Shown one piece after another: positions 62,601-64,000 of a stretch of 64,000 bases of DNA. The notes under the pieces are model-generated. The model made no database searches. It was not told the origin of the DNA and saw nothing but the letters and a program-made list of their open reading frames with translations. Every line of letters starts with the position of its first letter. Position 1 is the stretch's first letter. A program made the translations under genes and the position numbers. The stretch is from Alisma plantago-aquatica (Eukaryota; Streptophyta; Magnoliopsida; Alismatales; Alismataceae). Location: NCBI GenBank assembly GCA_963693085.1, contig OY856409.1:521985803-522049802 (forward strand). Direction: 5' to 3'.

Positions 62601-63370
62601 AAGCCACCTTCCCAACACGTGCCACCACATGGTAAGGTCCCATATACCTGGGAGTCAACTTACCCTTCTTTCCAACCCTCAACACACCCTTCCAAGGAGA
62701 GACCTGAGATACATCTTATTTCCCACTTGGAACTCCAACAACCTACAACGGTTATCAACATAAGACTTTTGCCTATCCTAGACTGCCTTCAACTATTGTT
62801 GAATCATCTTAATCTTCTCTGTGGTCTGTTGCACAAGATCATGACCTAGAAGTTGATATTTATCGATCTCATACCAACACAACATAGATCTACATCGTCT
62901 CCCATATAAAGCCTCTTAAGGTGCCATGTTGATACTCCTCTAATAGTTGTTGTTGTTGTAGGCAAACTCTATCAAACTAAGGTGCACATTCCAATTGCCC
63001 AAAAACTACAAGACACAAGCTCTCAACAGACCTTACAAAGTATGTATAGTCCTCTCAGACTGTCCATTTGTCTGTGGGTGAAAAGCTGTGCTGAACCTCA
63101 ACTACGTACCCACAGTTGTGTGAAGACGCTCCCAAAAGTGATTGGTAAACTGAGGACCCCTATCAAACATGACGGTAGATGGGATACCATGCAAACAAAC
63201 TATGTCATCAACATAAACATGTGCCAACTTCTCTATTGTATATGTTGTCTTTAGAGGAAGGAAATGCGCTGACTTAGTCAACTTGTCAATGATCACCCAA
63301 ATGGAATAAGGACCTTTGGCTATCCTAGGAAGTCCAACCACAAAGTCCATCATGACTCCCATTTCTACTG
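62601..63370 (-). pseudogene. Integrase catalytic core and GPY/F-like region
   Basis: The 63362-63102 frame gives MMDFVVGLPRIAKG (first catalytic Asp), WVIIDKLTKSAHFLPL and STVMFDRGPQFTNHFWERL (second Asp). After a stop, FHPQTNGQSERTIHTL supplies the catalytic Glu. The downstream parts EFAYNNNNY and ALYGRRCRS, then QKSYVDNRCRLLEFQVGNKM, lead into the GPY/F region. At least three stops or shifts are present, so it is inactive. Confidence 0.85.
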
Positions 63371-63424
63371 TGGTACATGCAACGGTTGCAAAGTGCCTAC
63401 ATGTTTTTGATGCTCTACCTTAAC

Positions 63425-63694
63425 CTACTGACACACTACGTGCTTAGCCACAAACTCAGCTAAACCACGCTTCAAGCCATTCCACCCATATAGGTCTTTC
63501 AGATTGTGGTACATCTTGGTGCTAGTTGGATGCATAGTGTACATTAAAGAGTGAGCCTCTTCTAAAACCAACTTCCTTAGGTCATCAACATCAGGTACCA
63601 CTACTCTACTGTGGTAACATATTGTCCCATCCTCTAACTCATAAAATCCATTACACTTCTCAATGCCAAACTTTGCTTGGATCTGTTGAATCAT
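63425..63694 (-). pseudogene. Integrase N-terminal zinc-binding region
   Basis: The open frame of 89 residues contains VVVPDVDDLRKLVLEEAHSL and MHPTSTKMYHNLKDLYGW, then VAKHVVCQ. The usual pattern is H-x4-H-x30-C-x2-C. His residues at EAHS and MHPT fit, and VVCQ would be the second Cys. Its partner Cys is replaced, in AKHVVC where ..C..C is expected. This is a decayed but recognisable domain. Confidence 0.78.
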
Positions 63695-63721
63695 GGTGTC
63701 ATTGCCTTGTGCATCTCTAAT

Positions 63722-64000
63722 TTACTGTGTCAACATAGGCCTCACCTGTAATTGGGCCAACAGTTCTGCTAACAAGGACACTTCCAACTTCACATTCATC
63801 TGACTTAAGGAGACCAACATCTCTCTCTTATGGCACATCGAAGAACACAAATGTGACTTATCCAAAAATGATGTCGAAGAAGACTTTCTGCTCAAAGCAT
63901 CTGCCACCATGTTTGCCTTCCCTGAATGGTAGTCTATGGTGTAGTCATAGTCTTTAATCAACTCCATCCAATGTCTATGTCACATATTCAACTCCTGATA
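63722..64000 (-). pseudogene. RNase H C-terminus and linker, cut by the window edge
   Basis: Minus-strand residues MELIKDYDYTIDYHSGKANMV and ADALSRKSS are the conserved end of the gypsy RNase H domain. They are followed by a variable linker to the integrase. A stop at 63722 separates it from the integrase frame. The element continues past 64000. Confidence 0.85.

Larger units (their letters stand above)
58132..64000 (-). mobile_element. Ty3/gypsy chromovirus-type element, 3' part, runs off the window
   Basis: On minus this comprises RNase H end, integrase, GPY/F-like region, chromodomain-like region, polypurine tract and a 3' LTR of about 4.2 kb. The 5' half lies beyond position 64000. The chromodomain and the very long LTR fit the Tekay/Del group of plant chromoviruses. 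Frames are better preserved than in gypsy element 1 but still broken. Confidence 0.82.

Overview
This window looks like repeat-rich nuclear DNA of a flowering plant. It has one intact nuclear gene, one short gene fragment with very high third-position GC (a pattern common in monocots, though the lineage cannot be fixed here), and more than 50 kb of transposable elements and microsatellites. No bacterial operons, CRISPR arrays or rRNA genes are visible. Nothing here looks like a new enzymatic system. What stands out is how elements are nested and where they insert, in particular several non-autonomous elements lying inside (TA)n microsatellites.

Layout. 1-330 is a degraded GC-rich coding-like fragment. 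556-2486 is a cluster of small inverted-repeat elements separated by (TA)n and (GA)n tracts. 3148-4530 (minus) is an intact NUP50-like nucleoporin gene with a probable 5'-UTR splice acceptor at 4600. 5599-6780 and 15151-16117 (both minus) are RTE-type LINE remnants. 7787-10842 holds a repeat pair, one copy split by a 728-bp insertion, a tRNA-derived SINE with perfect 13-bp target duplications, and a hAT-like MITE. 11344-13235 is a complete 1.9-kb non-autonomous LTR retrotransposon with a perfect target duplication. 13241-20470 is mostly unassigned AT-rich DNA. 20480-21330 is a GC-rich island that may be a promoter or first exon on the minus strand. 21639-27413 is a 2.6-kb unit repeated head to tail, with the same hAT-like MITE in both full copies.

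27661-30483 is a candidate inverted-repeat element carrying ATTACAA-rich repeats and a truncated ROH1/BYPASS1-like open frame (29830-30291). 32581-35886 is a recent 1.65-kb tandem duplication. 33255-46863 is a large retrotransposon derivative (LARD-like, minus strand) with LTRs of about 4.2 kb around only 0.9 kb of internal sequence. Its left LTR has gained a foldback MITE, a microsatellite MITE and a 1.8-kb insertion, and the right LTR preserves the corresponding empty sites. 46940-47905 is a second, L1-like LINE remnant, interrupted by a Ty3/gypsy element (47906-57041, plus strand) with a 4.6-kb LTR and decayed gag, protease, RT, RNase H and integrase. 57043-58131 is sequence resembling the start of another LTR. 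58132-64000 is the 3' part of a chromodomain-bearing Ty3/gypsy element on the minus strand, which continues past the window.

The two host-derived frames have no visible functional link. The NUP50-like protein should act at the nuclear pore. The ROH1-like fragment is probably a captured or truncated gene piece.
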